A DNA stretch of 64,000 nt from positions 1-64,000 of the forward strand of contig JHWU01000007.1 in assembly GCA_000622025.1 (NCBI GenBank). The letters are read 5' to 3'. Below, one piece after another: positions 8,837-17,595 of the stretch (position 1 is the first letter of the stretch; every line of letters starts with the position of its first letter). The stretch comes from Lachnospiraceae bacterium AD3010. Its GTDB lineage: Bacteria > Bacillota > Clostridia > Lachnospirales > Lachnospiraceae. The notes beneath the pieces are model-generated. The model searched no databases. It had not been told where the DNA came from and saw nothing but the letters and a program-made list of their open reading frames with translations. Both the position numbers and the translations under genes were made by a program.

Positions 8837-9549
8837 TGAAAGAAAAGATGCGCATCAATAAATATCTGTCTGCCTCCGGTGTCATGTCCAGACGCCGGGC
8901 AGACAGTTTTATTATGTCTGGACGGATCACCGTCGACGGCTTGACCGCCGTTCCCGGAATGACAGTTGACGGCACCGAAGAGATACTAATAGACGGAAGG
9001 CTCGTTGAAAAGGATCCCTCTTCGGAAAAAAAGGTTGTTATAGCATACAATAAAAAACGCGGTATTGTGACCAGTACCGTAAACCAGGGTAAGGAAAAGA
9101 ATAATATCATCGATGCCATAAATTACCCCGTGAGGATTTATCCCATAGGCCGGCTTGACAAGGATTCGGAAGGACTGATCCTCTTAACAAACGACGGCAG
9201 TATTGTTAATAAGCTCCTTAAATCCACCTCCGGCATTGAGAAGGAGTACGAGGTTTCTCTTGATAAGGAGATTGAAAGCCGGGATATCAGCAAAATGGAA
9301 AAGGGTGGCTTGAATCTTGTTCCGGGAAGGAAGAATAAACCCTGCAGGATAGTAAAGACCGCCCCCTGCAAAATGAATGTGATCCTGACTGAAGGTATTA
9401 ACCGGGAAATCAGACGCATGACCGAATATTACGGCTACCGTGTTATGAAGCTAAAGCGTATCCGCTTCGGAAATATCCTTCTCGGAGATCTGAAGAGCGG
9501 CAGCTACCGCGAGCTCAGCCCTAAGGAGATAAAAGGTCTGTTATCCTGA
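8836..9549 (+). CDS. RsuA/RluB/RluF-family pseudouridine synthase
   Basis: The 237-residue protein has an N-terminal S4 RNA-binding domain (MRINKYLSASGVMSRRRAD, residues 5-23) and a pseudouridine synthase domain with catalytic Asp108 in IGRLDKDSEGLILLTNDG. Relatives modify 16S or 23S rRNA; the GRLDKDSEG motif and length fit the RluF/RluB side, but the target uridine cannot be assigned. Translation can start at ATG 8836 or at the ATG four codons later. The stop TTATCCTGA is contributed by the first unit of a tandem repeat array. Its coupling to a receiver protein is unusual. Confidence 0.88.
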   Translation: MKEKMRINKYLSASGVMSRRRADSFIMSGRITVDGLTAVPGMTVDGTEEILIDGRLVEKDPSSEKKVVIAYNKKRGIVTSTVNQGKEKNNIIDAINYPVRIYPIGRLDKDSEGLILLTNDGSIVNKLLKSTSGIEKEYEVSLDKEIESRDISKMEKGGLNLVPGRKNKPCRIVKTAPCKMNVILTEGINREIRRMTEYYGYRVMKLKRIRFGNILLGDLKSGSYRELSPKEIKGLLS

Positions 9550-9702
9550 GGGCGCAGCCTGCTTTGTCATCCTGAGGGCGCAGCCTGCTTTGTCATCCTG
9601 AGGTCACAGCCTGCTTTGTCATCCTGAGGGCGCAGCCCGCTTTGTCATCCTGAGGGCGCAGCCTGTTTTGTCATCCTGAGGGCGCAGCCCGAAGGATCTT
9701 TC
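9541..9702. repeat. 26-bp tandem array of the TCATCCTGAG repeat
   Basis: Six near-identical 26-bp units (GTCATCCTGAGGGCGCAGCC then TGCTTT) run head to tail, ending with the canonical CCCGAAGGATCTTTCC. The first unit overlaps the end of the pseudouridine synthase gene and supplies its stop codon. Units differ by single bases (CCTG/CCCG, GGGCG/GGTCA). Copy number is likely to vary between strains (inference). Confidence 0.9.
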
Positions 9703-9720
9703 CAGAAAGCCACTATACCA

Positions 9721-11721
9721 ATGAATAAAAAAGAATACAACGAACTAAAGAAAAAAATCGAATACCATATGAACCTCTACTACAATGAGGATGCTCCCGA
9801 GATCTCTGACTATGAATACGACCTTCTTATGCAGGAATTAAAGAAGGCAGAAATTGAGAACCCGGGCTTCGTTACAGCGGACTCTCCCACTAAAAAGGTT
9901 GGCGGAAGAGCAAAACGTGAGGCAGGGGTAAAGGTGACTCATGACATTCCAATGCTTTCAATTGAGGATGTCTTCAATAAGGAGGATGTGACAAAATGGA
10001 TAGATAAGGTGCATTCTCTTCACCCGGAATGCAGCTTTTCGGTGGAAGCAAAGATAGACGGCTTAAGCATGACTCTCCGTTACAGAAGGGAAAACGGTGT
10101 TTTGAAGCTTTTTCTTGCGGAAACCCGCGGAGACGGCTTTATCGGTGAAGACGTAACATTAAATGCCCTTGTTATCCCCGATGTAATGGAGACCCTTGAT
10201 CTTCCCTTTGATGAGCTGGAGCTTAGAGGTGAGGTCTATATGAAAATAAAGGACTTTCTCCGCTATAATTCCGTTCAGGAGGAAAAGGGAAAACCCATTG
10301 CCGCAAATCCGAGAAACCTTGCGGCGGGAACTCTTCGTCAGCTTGATCCCTCAATAACAAAGGAGCGTAATCTGAGCCTTTTTATCTTTAATGTTCAAAA
10401 GGGTCCATCCGAAATGATGGATGATCACATAAAGGCTCTTGACACTCTGGAAAAGGCCGGAGTGAAAACAGTGCCGCATTTTCTCTGCTCCGATCCATCA
10501 GAGGTCAAAGCTGCAATAGACCGTATAGCTGAGGAACGCTCTGTTTACGATTTTGATATAGACGGCGCAGTGGTAAAGATAAATGAAGTCTCCTTCCGGG
10601 ACGACTTCCCGGCAGGGAGTAAGTATTCGAGCGGCCACATTGCCTATAAATATCCCCCTGAAGAACGGATAGTCACCATGGATGAGATCATTGTGGATCT
10701 GGGCCGCACAGGAAAGCTTACCTTTACAGGGATTTTCCATGACAGTGAGACCGGGAAGCCTGCCCGGCTCTGCGGAACAAACGTATCCCGTGCAACCCTG
10801 CATAATGCTGATTATATACGGGATATGAAGATCGGCATCGGAGGGAAATACCGGCTTTTTAAGAGCGGTGAGATAATTCCGAAGTTAAACGGCTGTGTGG
10901 AAGAGCCGGAAGAGATTTTCACACCCCCGGAAAGCTGCCCTGTATGCGGTGAAAAACTTATCCGTGAAACAGATACAGCGGACATCCGCTGTGTAAACCC
11001 ACTTTGCCCTGCCCAGTCCGTCCGCTCCATTGCCTACTTCGTGTCGAGGGATGCAATGAACATAATGGGGCTCGGTGACACCCTTATTGAAGCCCTTGTT
11101 AAAGAGGATTACTTAAAAAGCTACGCCGATATATATCACCTGTCTGCCTATAGGGATGAACTTATCGAAAAAGGCCTTATCGGTAAGGAAAAAAATACGG
11201 ACAAGCTTTTAAATGAGATAGAGAAATCAAAGGATAATGAACCTGCAAGGCTTCTTACTGCCCTCGGTATCAGAAACGTGGGAAAACGCACCGCCTCTGA
11301 CATTATCAGGCATTTTAAGGATATCAGATTATTAAAAACAGCAACCATGGAGGATCTTCTTTCCATTCCGGAGGTAGGTGAGACCATAGCTTCCGGGATC
11401 ATTGACTTCTTTAAGAATGAAAAGGATCTCTCCGTTTTTGATGATCTTATGGCTTCCGGTCTTAATCCCATTACAAAGGATGAAGGTGAGCTGTCCGAGA
11501 AACTAAAGGGTCTTACCATAGTGGTGACCGGTACCTTAAAGAATTTCGGCAGAAAAGAAATACAGGAGGTCATAGAAAAAAACGGCGGCAAGGCCACCGG
11601 CTCCGTCAGCAAAAAAACCGATCTCCTTATCGCCGGAGAAGCCGCCGGCTCCAAGCTCACAAAGGCCCGTGAACTCGGCATTAAGGTGATAAACGAAGAA
11701 GAATTTATGGCAATGCTTTAG
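9721..11721 (+). CDS. ligA: NAD-dependent DNA ligase LigA
   Basis: The 666-residue protein seals nicks in DNA using NAD. In order it shows the Ia domain (YYNEDAPEISDYEYD), the adenylation domain with nucleophile Lys111 in AKIDGLS, the OB fold, a four-cysteine zinc finger (Cys406, Cys409, Cys424, Cys429), helix-hairpin-helix repeats (LGIRNVGKRTA, IPEVGETIA) and a C-terminal BRCT domain (about 590-666, GLTIVVTGTLKNFGRKE). Length is normal. The upstream repeat array ends 19 nt before the ATG and no strong ribosome binding site is visible, so translation may be modest or start signals unusual. Confidence 0.97.
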   Translation: MNKKEYNELKKKIEYHMNLYYNEDAPEISDYEYDLLMQELKKAEIENPGFVTADSPTKKVGGRAKREAGVKVTHDIPMLSIEDVFNKEDVTKWIDKVHSLHPECSFSVEAKIDGLSMTLRYRRENGVLKLFLAETRGDGFIGEDVTLNALVIPDVMETLDLPFDELELRGEVYMKIKDFLRYNSVQEEKGKPIAANPRNLAAGTLRQLDPSITKERNLSLFIFNVQKGPSEMMDDHIKALDTLEKAGVKTVPHFLCSDPSEVKAAIDRIAEERSVYDFDIDGAVVKINEVSFRDDFPAGSKYSSGHIAYKYPPEERIVTMDEIIVDLGRTGKLTFTGIFHDSETGKPARLCGTNVSRATLHNADYIRDMKIGIGGKYRLFKSGEIIPKLNGCVEEPEEIFTPPESCPVCGEKLIRETDTADIRCVNPLCPAQSVRSIAYFVSRDAMNIMGLGDTLIEALVKEDYLKSYADIYHLSAYRDELIEKGLIGKEKNTDKLLNEIEKSKDNEPARLLTALGIRNVGKRTASDIIRHFKDIRLLKTATMEDLLSIPEVGETIASGIIDFFKNEKDLSVFDDLMASGLNPITKDEGELSEKLKGLTIVVTGTLKNFGRKEIQEVIEKNGGKATGSVSKKTDLLIAGEAAGSKLTKARELGIKVINEEEFMAML

Positions 11722-11735
11722 TAGACAGTGAAGCT

Positions 11736-12635
11736 TTAAGTGATATCTCCCAGCTTTGCCTCAAGCTCCCTGACCCTTGCCTCGGCCCTATCCGCCCTTT
11801 TCCGCTCGGTTTCAGTGTTTTTACGTTCTTCCTCGCGGCCTTCTTCCCGGCTTTCTTCCCTTATTTCCTTTTCCCTTTCCCAGCTCTTCATACGCTCTTC
11901 TTCCCTTATTTCCTTTTCCCTTTCCCAGCTCTTCATATATCTGATACCTACGCCTTTCTTTGCTTTGGTCCTATGTACGATATCGTTAAGCTTGTCCGTG
12001 AGATCGTCCGTTACATTGTCTTTCGTGCTTTTCCCTATGTACCTTAGGAGATTTTTAAGCTTTCTGTCATCCTCTCCGGCATTTTCCGGAAGTTCCCCGT
12101 CCACATACAGAAATATCCTCCGTACCCCGTCATTATAGGGAATATCCGGATGGGTTGTAATAATGCTTCCGGCTTCATAATACATAGAATTCCTGTCAAA
12201 GGGATCATACGATAGTATAAAAACCGTCACAAGCTCCGGAAGCTTATCATATTCCACTCCCGTCTCCAAAAGCTGAACATCTATCAGATCCCCGTAGTAT
12301 CTGCTCCGCCTCGGGAGCAGCTTCTTCTTTGAGCTCTGCCTGTCAGGCTCCACATCATATACCCTGATAACAGGCCTGTCTGTCCCGTCCTCTGTCAGAT
12401 GCTCCGTAATATAAGCATCCATCCTTATACCATGGGAGCTTTCCGAAACACCCGGCACAGCCTTCTGGGCTGTGAAGCTGATCTCTCCTATCTCACGCTT
12501 AAGGACGAGACTCAGGATCATCCGGCAGACCTCCGCTCCGTCTTCTTCATCAGCCATGATCTCAGTGAAAAGGAAATCGTCAATGACGTCCATTTCCTCA
12601 AGAGGCTTCATAATTCTAGATCTTTCATCACACAT
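11736..12635 (-). CDS. Rpn-like PD-(D/E)XK nuclease family protein
   Basis: The 299-residue protein matches the Rpn/transposase_31-like nucleases abundant in Lachnospiraceae: EEMDVIDDFLFTEIMAD at the start, then MDAYITEH and VYDVEPDRQ as the likely catalytic Asp...Glu-x-x segment, and LLETGVEYDKLPELVTVFILSYDPF. The usual Glu-x-Gln/Lys is Glu-Pro-Asp here. The C-terminal 70 residues are a charged coiled coil with a 15-residue duplication (MKSWEREKEIREE twice) from a 45-bp tandem DNA repeat near 11880-11940. The start at 12635 is chosen for AAGGAGGAGA just upstream. Family members promote DNA cleavage and recombination; a role here is unproven. Convergent with ligA, 14 nt apart. Confidence 0.8.
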   Translation of the reverse strand: MCDERSRIMKPLEEMDVIDDFLFTEIMADEEDGAEVCRMILSLVLKREIGEISFTAQKAVPGVSESSHGIRMDAYITEHLTEDGTDRPVIRVYDVEPDRQSSKKKLLPRRSRYYGDLIDVQLLETGVEYDKLPELVTVFILSYDPFDRNSMYYEAGSIITTHPDIPYNDGVRRIFLYVDGELPENAGEDDRKLKNLLRYIGKSTKDNVTDDLTDKLNDIVHRTKAKKGVGIRYMKSWEREKEIREEERMKSWEREKEIREESREEGREEERKNTETERKRADRAEARVRELEAKLGDIT

Positions 12636-12835
12636 ACAGTTCTCCTCCTTATGTACTGAATTTAAGCAGGACAAACCATATTTGTATTCTCCTGCTCATA
12701 AAAAGTTGGGTTTCAGAGCAGGAAATCTTTAGAAATCATAACAAAAGAATTGTAAGAAGCGGCAACCCGCCTTGGAAATATCTGCTCTGCTCCAAAAGAT
12801 AACATGAAATCCATTTAATTTCAACTGAAGCTTAA

Positions 12836-12880
12836 AAAAGGCCTGTTCCTCCATTTTCATCATAGAAAGAACGGCCTTTT
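12836..12880 (-). terminator. Bidirectional intrinsic terminator
   Basis: Stem AAAAGGCC-GTTC / GAAC-GGCCTTTT with a loop of about 20 nt. On the minus strand it ends in CCTTTTTTAAG just past the stop of the small membrane protein gene. The flanking 12636-12835 region holds no recognisable gene. Confidence 0.75.
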
Positions 12881-12897
12881 GTTTATTTCATCCTCTC

Positions 12898-13266
12898 TTA
12901 AGAAACAGAGCAGTCAAGAACAGCTTGTAAAGCTTTCTTTTTTAATATGTAATACTCAGCCCCAGGCTCTAAAGACTGTTCAACGTACCTGTCTTTAATA
13001 AATTGTCCAAATGGTGTTGAAAAAAACATCGTAATATCCGGATAGTATCTTGTATCCACATAGATATAATCGGGCAGCTCTCTTTTTCCTATAGTATAAT
13101 AATCAATCCACTGCCTTCCGGCAGAAAAGGTGCCGGAAAACTGCAGAGCTGCCATTTCATTATCAAGACCAATGCAGATCTTTAATCCCATAGCTAACAA
13201 TGAAAGAATTATGAGTACAGCCGCTAATAATACTTTATATTTTTCTTTGTTGGTAGAAAGTGTCAT
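12898..13266 (-). CDS. Hypothetical membrane-anchored protein, 122 residues
   Basis: Not recognised. A short basic N-terminus (STNKEKYK) precedes one strong hydrophobic segment (VLLAAVLIILSLLAMGLKI, about 12-30) and then a mixed soluble part rich in aromatic residues (WIDYYTIGKRELPDYIYVDT). This is consistent with a single-pass protein whose bulk lies outside the cell. No good ribosome binding site precedes the ATG at 13266, so the start is uncertain. It stands alone between a tRNA gene and the nuclease gene, and has its own terminator downstream. Confidence 0.55.
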   Translation of the reverse strand: MTLSTNKEKYKVLLAAVLIILSLLAMGLKICIGLDNEMAALQFSGTFSAGRQWIDYYTIGKRELPDYIYVDTRYYPDITMFFSTPFGQFIKDRYVEQSLEPGAEYYILKKKALQAVLDCSVS

Positions 13267-13366
13267 ATTTGTCGAACCCAGAAATTAAAATAGCTATAAC
13301 TTAATAAAACTCGGAAGCCGCTGAATACAAGCACATTTCAGCGTACTTCAGAGGTTTCCTGGAAAA

Positions 13367-13439
13367 TGGACCATAGGGGGATCGAACCCCTGACCTCCAG
13401 ATTGCGAACCTGGCGCTCTCCCAGCTGAGCTAATAGCCC
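13367..13439 (-). tRNA. tRNA-Ala (anticodon CGC)
   Basis: On the minus strand the full cloverleaf folds: acceptor GGGCTAT/ATGGTCC, D arm GCTC-AGCTGGGA-GAGC, anticodon stem CCAGG/TCTGG with loop TTCGCAA (anticodon CGC, reading GCG alanine codons), variable loop AGGTC, and T arm AGGGG-TTCGATC-CCCCT. The discriminator is A. The 3' CCA is not encoded (TTT follows), so a CCA-adding enzyme must complete it. Confidence 0.92.
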
Positions 13440-13459
13440 TTGACTTAATATCCCTTATT

Positions 13460-14170
13460 TCAGGGATTCAGCTTCTTAAATCTTTCTGCCTCCGCGGCGT
13501 TTTTCTCCTTACTGAAGTAGGTGTGCCTTTCCTTCCCCTGAAGGAGCCTCGAAATATTCCCTCTGTGCTGGAACCAGGCAAGAGCTCCGAGAAGGAAGAG
13601 TAAAATATAGAGCTCATATCTTACCTGCGGTGCAAGTGCAGCGTAACGGTTCCCCTTAAATATAATGTTCTCTCCAAGCAGCACCATCTCGATAAAAAAT
13701 GCAAGCCATACCATTATGGAGCCTAAAGACACATAATGAGTACTGAGAAAAAGCCCGAAAAAAACAACACATCCCGCAACAAACAGGAAGGGATCAAGAT
13801 AGCCTATTATAAGTCCTGCGGTGGCTGCTATACCCTTTCCTCCCTTAAATCCCATATGGAAAGGAAAGTCGTGGCCCAATATCGAGCCGGCTCCGGCATA
13901 GGTCATATAAAGTAAAGCAAATCCGGGATCATTTTTCCCAAAGAGAAACCAGGAGATCAGCATAGCTGCCAGTGTCTTCAAAATATCACATACAAGGGTC
14001 AGGGCACCTGCCTTAACCCCAAAGGTGCGGAGCATATTGGTGGTTCCCGCATTTCCGCTTCCCACAGATCTTATATCAAGGCCCTGCTTTGTCCCTAAAA
14101 TATAACCCGACTGTATCGTTCCGAGAAAATACCCGATAATAAGACTGACTAACCTCGCTGCAATATTCAT
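13460..14170 (-). CDS. plsY: Acyl-phosphate:glycerol-3-phosphate acyltransferase PlsY
   Basis: The 236-residue polytopic membrane enzyme transfers the acyl group from acyl-phosphate to glycerol-3-phosphate, the first step of phospholipid synthesis, using the product of PlsX (gene at 35.5 kb). Family motifs are visible: YFLGTIQSGYILG, VGSGNAGTTNMLRT, GHDFPFHMGFKGGKGIAT-like segment and a C-terminal HRGNISRLLQGKE. It lies downstream of der on the same strand with an 80-nt gap, a common arrangement in Firmicutes. The C-terminal 25 residues after LLQGKE are charged and variable. Confidence 0.95.
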   Translation of the reverse strand: MNIAARLVSLIIGYFLGTIQSGYILGTKQGLDIRSVGSGNAGTTNMLRTFGVKAGALTLVCDILKTLAAMLISWFLFGKNDPGFALLYMTYAGAGSILGHDFPFHMGFKGGKGIAATAGLIIGYLDPFLFVAGCVVFFGLFLSTHYVSLGSIMVWLAFFIEMVLLGENIIFKGNRYAALAPQVRYELYILLFLLGALAWFQHRGNISRLLQGKERHTYFSKEKNAAEAERFKKLNP

Positions 14171-14250
14171 TCCCCTAAAAAATCTCCTACTGTTTATGAG
14201 TCAATTCCCGAAAGCTTCTAAACTGTTGCTTCGCTAAGAATTACAGGTGT

Positions 14251-15564
14251 TTATCTTTCCTTTATTATAAACCTTAAAGGCGTTCCGGTAAATCCAAAAG
14301 CATTCCTTATCTGATTTTCCATATACCTGACATAGGAAAAATGCATAAGCTCCTTATCGTTTACAAAGATCACGAAGGTGGGCGGTCCCACGGAAACCTC
14401 GGTCATATAGAAAAGCTTCAGTCTCTTTCCCTTATCCGCCGGAGGCTGCTGCAATGTGACGGCCTCGGTCATGATCTCATTAAGAACTCCGGTCTGTATC
14501 CTTAAGGTGGCGCTTTCTATCACCTTATCAATTATATCATATAATTTGTGAAGTCTCTGCCCCGTAAGAGCCGAAATAAAAATAATCTCAGCATAGGGCA
14601 TAAAAGAAAGGACACTCCTTATCTTTTTCGTGTACTCATTGACAGTCTTATTGTCCTTATCAATACTGTCCCACTTATTGACAGCGATAATACAGCCCTT
14701 CCCCCGGTCGTGAGCGATGCCTGCGATCTTCGCATCCTGCTCTGTCACACCTTCATTGGCGTCAATAACGATAATGACCACATCTGAACGCTCAACCGCA
14801 CTTACGGTACGAAGGATCATAAAATGCTCGAGCTCCTCCTTAACCTTATTCTTCCGTCTGAGTCCAGCTGTATCGATAAACACATAATCCTTTCCGTTAT
14901 GCTTAACAGGGGTATCTATGGCATCTCTGGTAGTTCCGGCGATGTCGGAAACTATGACCCGGTTTTCCCCGAGAAGTCTGTTTATTATGGAGGACTTCCC
15001 GACATTGGGCTTACCCACAATCGCAATACGGGGACGGCTGTCATCATCTTCAGAAGGATCTCTTTCCGGAAAATGCTTCACCACCTCATCCATAAGATCT
15101 CCAAGACCCGTTTTCTGTCCTGCGGATATGGCGATCGGATCTCCCATTCCGAGATTATAGAACTCGTAGACATCCATCTCGAACTTTTCAAAGCTGTCAA
15201 CCTTATTGACCGCAAGGACCACATTCTTTCCGGAACGCCTTAAGATATCGGCAACCTTGGAATCAGCGTCTGTCAAACCGGATCTGATGTCAGTAATAAA
15301 AACAATGACATCCGCAGTAGCTATGGCGATCTCCGCCTGATCCCGGATCTCGGACAGCATATCGTCCTTACTGTCAGGCTCAATACCCCCTGTATCTATC
15401 ACGGTAAAATCCCGGTCAAGCCAGCTCACATCCGCATAAATACGGTCTCTGGTGATCCCCGGGGTATCCTTAACTATTGAAATACGTTCACCGGCAAGAA
15501 CATTGAATAATGTGGACTTTCCCACATTCGGTCTCCCGACCAGCGCAACTATGGGTTTACTCAT
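14251..15564 (-). CDS. der: Ribosome-associated GTPase Der (EngA)
   Basis: The 437-residue protein carries two tandem GTPase domains, GRPNVGKST at about residue 8 with DTGGIEP and NKVD, and GKPNVGKSS near 180 with DTAGLRRK and NKWD, followed by the C-terminal KH-like domain (LKLFYMTEVSVGPPTFVIFVN). Der acts in 50S ribosome maturation. Length is standard. It follows the DUF512 gene, a neighbour often seen in Clostridia, but a repeat block separates the two here. Confidence 0.97.
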   Translation of the reverse strand: MSKPIVALVGRPNVGKSTLFNVLAGERISIVKDTPGITRDRIYADVSWLDRDFTVIDTGGIEPDSKDDMLSEIRDQAEIAIATADVIVFITDIRSGLTDADSKVADILRRSGKNVVLAVNKVDSFEKFEMDVYEFYNLGMGDPIAISAGQKTGLGDLMDEVVKHFPERDPSEDDDSRPRIAIVGKPNVGKSSIINRLLGENRVIVSDIAGTTRDAIDTPVKHNGKDYVFIDTAGLRRKNKVKEELEHFMILRTVSAVERSDVVIIVIDANEGVTEQDAKIAGIAHDRGKGCIIAVNKWDSIDKDNKTVNEYTKKIRSVLSFMPYAEIIFISALTGQRLHKLYDIIDKVIESATLRIQTGVLNEIMTEAVTLQQPPADKGKRLKLFYMTEVSVGPPTFVIFVNDKELMHFSYVRYMENQIRNAFGFTGTPLRFIIKER

Positions 15565-15620
15565 TTCCTTCTATCCTTTTTATGTCGTCCTGAAGAATTA
15601 TGGTGAACAGCTCCTAACTT

Positions 15621-15689
15621 TGTCATTCTGAGTGAAGCGAGGAATCTTCCCAAACCTGAGGAAAGATCCTTCTTTCGCTCCTTTGGGAT
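15621..15689. repeat. TCATTCTGAG-type repeat pair between der and DUF512 gene
   Basis: TGTCATTCTGAGTGAAGCGA followed by GGAATCTTCC, then an inverted fragment AAAGATCCTTCTTTCGCTCC ending at the stop codon of the DUF512 gene. Confidence 0.75.
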
Positions 15690-17032
15690 TACATTACGAT
15701 CTTCCTTATAAAATCCTCTCCGTCGGTTCGTATTATCCGTACCGGAACCCCAAGTGCCTTTGAAATATCTCCTAATCGCATATCATCAAGCAGTATATCC
15801 GTATCAGCTCTTAAAAGATTCTCCGGAAGGAAAAGGACCTCACCAAGCTCCTTCCCCTTAAGCTCCCGTACAATATCCTGACCGGTAAGAAGACCGCTGA
15901 CAGTGATCCTCTCTCCGAAAAAACGATTCTTAACGGGATAATAACGGACCCTGATCCCCGGGTAAATCCCTGAGAGCTTATAAAGGCACTCCCTAATATA
16001 ATCCTGCATAAGGAGCCCTCCGCATAGGGACAGTTCCCTCACCTTACCCCGTGGCGGATAATCCTCCGGATGCTCCCTTATATCAGAAAGACATTCCTCA
16101 AATTCATCAAGGAAGGAACGGATCATACCCACACCGTTTTCGTACTGAAGATAGCCGTCGTAGCTCTCGGCCGGAGGGATCTCCATATCTGCCATAATAT
16201 AGAACTCATCCCCTGCATGCACAAAATGGGTTCCGTATTTCGAAAAAAGCCTATCCTGCCAGGAATTAATAAGGTCAATAACTTGCCTGGCATCCTCCCT
16301 TTCAAAACCCTCCAGAGGGTAAAGCCCCTCCCTGTACCTCGTAAGACCCACCGGTACAACGGAAACACTTTTAAGATGAGGAATATATTTTGACAGCTCC
16401 CGTATGGAAAAGTCAAGCTCCTTACCGTCATTTAAACCCTTGCAGAGAACGATCTGTCCGTTCATCTCAATCCCGGCATCATAGAGCCTGTCAACCTTTT
16501 TCAAAGCCTCCCCGGCAAAACGGTTATTAAGCATCCTGCAGCGAAGAGCCGGATTCATAGCCTGAAAAGAAATATTAATTGGGCTTAAGCGGTAGCGGAT
16601 GATCCTGTCAATGTCCTCATCCGACATATTAGTAAGGGTCACGTAATTACCCTGTAAAAAAGAAAGCCTGGAATCATCATCCTTAAAGTAGAGGCTCTCC
16701 CTCATCCCCGGAGGCATCTGGTCAATAAAGCAGAAAACACACTTATTTCTGCAGGAGCGGTACTCATCCATAAGACCGTTCTCGAATTCGATACCGAGGT
16801 CCTCATCCTCGTCCTTATCGATCTCAAGTTCCCACTCCTCACCGTTACATTTTCGTATAATAACCGTCAGGAAAGAATCCTCAGTCAGAAACTGATAATC
16901 AAAGATATCCTCTATCTCCTGCCCATTTATGCTGATAAGCTCATCACCGGGCTCGATCTCCATTTCTTCCGCAATACTGCCATCTATGACCTTATGGATT
17001 ATGTGCCGCTTATTCACTACGCCCCTATCCAT
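15689..17032 (-). CDS. DUF512 protein with PDZ-like and radical-SAM-type cysteine motif
   Basis: The 447-residue protein begins with a PDZ-like region (HKVIDGSIAEEMEIEPGDELISINGQEI), then CRNKCVFCF, a Cys-x3-Cys-x2-Cys motif of the radical SAM type (about residues 93-100) and a long DUF512 region. The family is conserved beside der in Firmicutes and proposed to be an Fe-S oxidoreductase; the substrate is unknown. The ATG at 17032 has GGGAG only one base away; a GTG five codons later (17017) preceded by AGGGG at 4 nt is a plausible alternative. Confidence 0.88.
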   Translation of the reverse strand: MDRGVVNKRHIIHKVIDGSIAEEMEIEPGDELISINGQEIEDIFDYQFLTEDSFLTVIIRKCNGEEWELEIDKDEDEDLGIEFENGLMDEYRSCRNKCVFCFIDQMPPGMRESLYFKDDDSRLSFLQGNYVTLTNMSDEDIDRIIRYRLSPINISFQAMNPALRCRMLNNRFAGEALKKVDRLYDAGIEMNGQIVLCKGLNDGKELDFSIRELSKYIPHLKSVSVVPVGLTRYREGLYPLEGFEREDARQVIDLINSWQDRLFSKYGTHFVHAGDEFYIMADMEIPPAESYDGYLQYENGVGMIRSFLDEFEECLSDIREHPEDYPPRGKVRELSLCGGLLMQDYIRECLYKLSGIYPGIRVRYYPVKNRFFGERITVSGLLTGQDIVRELKGKELGEVLFLPENLLRADTDILLDDMRLGDISKALGVPVRIIRTDGEDFIRKIVM

Positions 17033-17079
17033 TCTCCCAAATCATTCTTTACACGGGTCGCTCCCTCTACACCAACGGA

Positions 17080-17240
17080 TATCCACAGTAAGTGTCATTG
17101 GCATCCTACCCCCGGATCTCCATACGGAATGTGCAAGTCAGATCGATAGCGCCGGCTTCAGTATACCCACAAAAAGATTCTTCGCTTCGCTCAGAATGAC
17201 ACTAACTTAACGACATTGGCATCCTACCCACGGATATCCG
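17080..17240. repeat. Mixed intergenic repeats upstream of the DUF512 gene
   Basis: A perfect TCATTCTGAG-family copy is at 17174-17201 (AAGATTCTTCGCTTCGCTCA then GAATGACA). It is flanked by two copies of another motif, ATTGGCATCCTACCC followed by a CGGAT/ATCCGG palindrome (about 17097 and 17213). No gene is seen in 17033-17250. Confidence 0.75.
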
Positions 17241-17250
17241 GGGAAATAAG

Positions 17251-17595
17251 CTACCGGCCTAGCTCCACAACCTCCCCGTCCTTCCAGATACGGTCGAGGT
17301 CATAAAACGACCTGCTCTCCTTATCGAAGATATGCACGATCACATCTCCGTAATCCATAAGGATCCAGTTACTGTCCCTGTTACCCTCGGTATTCTTATG
17401 TGTGGCTCCAGCCTTAAAAAGCGCCTCACCCACAGCCTCTTCCATGGCATCCAGCTGGTTACTGTTATTACCGGTGGAGATAACAAAAAAATCCGCAAAA
17501 TCAGAGATCTTACTGATGTCGATAATTTTGGTATCCTCGCCCTTTTTGTTTTCAAGGGCTGCAGCAGCAGCCTTTGCTATATCAAGATTTAGCAT
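17251..17595 (-). CDS. rsfS: Ribosomal silencing factor RsfS
   Basis: The 114-residue protein binds L14 and blocks subunit joining under starvation. The core is typical: KIIDISKISDFADFFVISTGNNSNQLDAM, NWILMDYGDVIVHIFDKESRSFYDLDRIWKD. The start at ATG 17595 is chosen because it gives the standard N-terminus MLNLDIAKAAA and overlaps the yqeK end by 14 nt; longer open frame upstream is only the shadow of yqeK. It is the last gene of the nadD-yqeK-rsfS run. Confidence 0.95.
   Translation of the reverse strand: MLNLDIAKAAAAALENKKGEDTKIIDISKISDFADFFVISTGNNSNQLDAMEEAVGEALFKAGATHKNTEGNRDSNWILMDYGDVIVHIFDKESRSFYDLDRIWKDGEVVELGR

Noticed and set aside
9541-9702. Possible CRISPR array
   Set aside because: Units are contiguous copies of the dispersed repeat without unique spacers, and no cas genes are nearby. 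The 24-bp repeats at 790-861 were rejected for the same reason.
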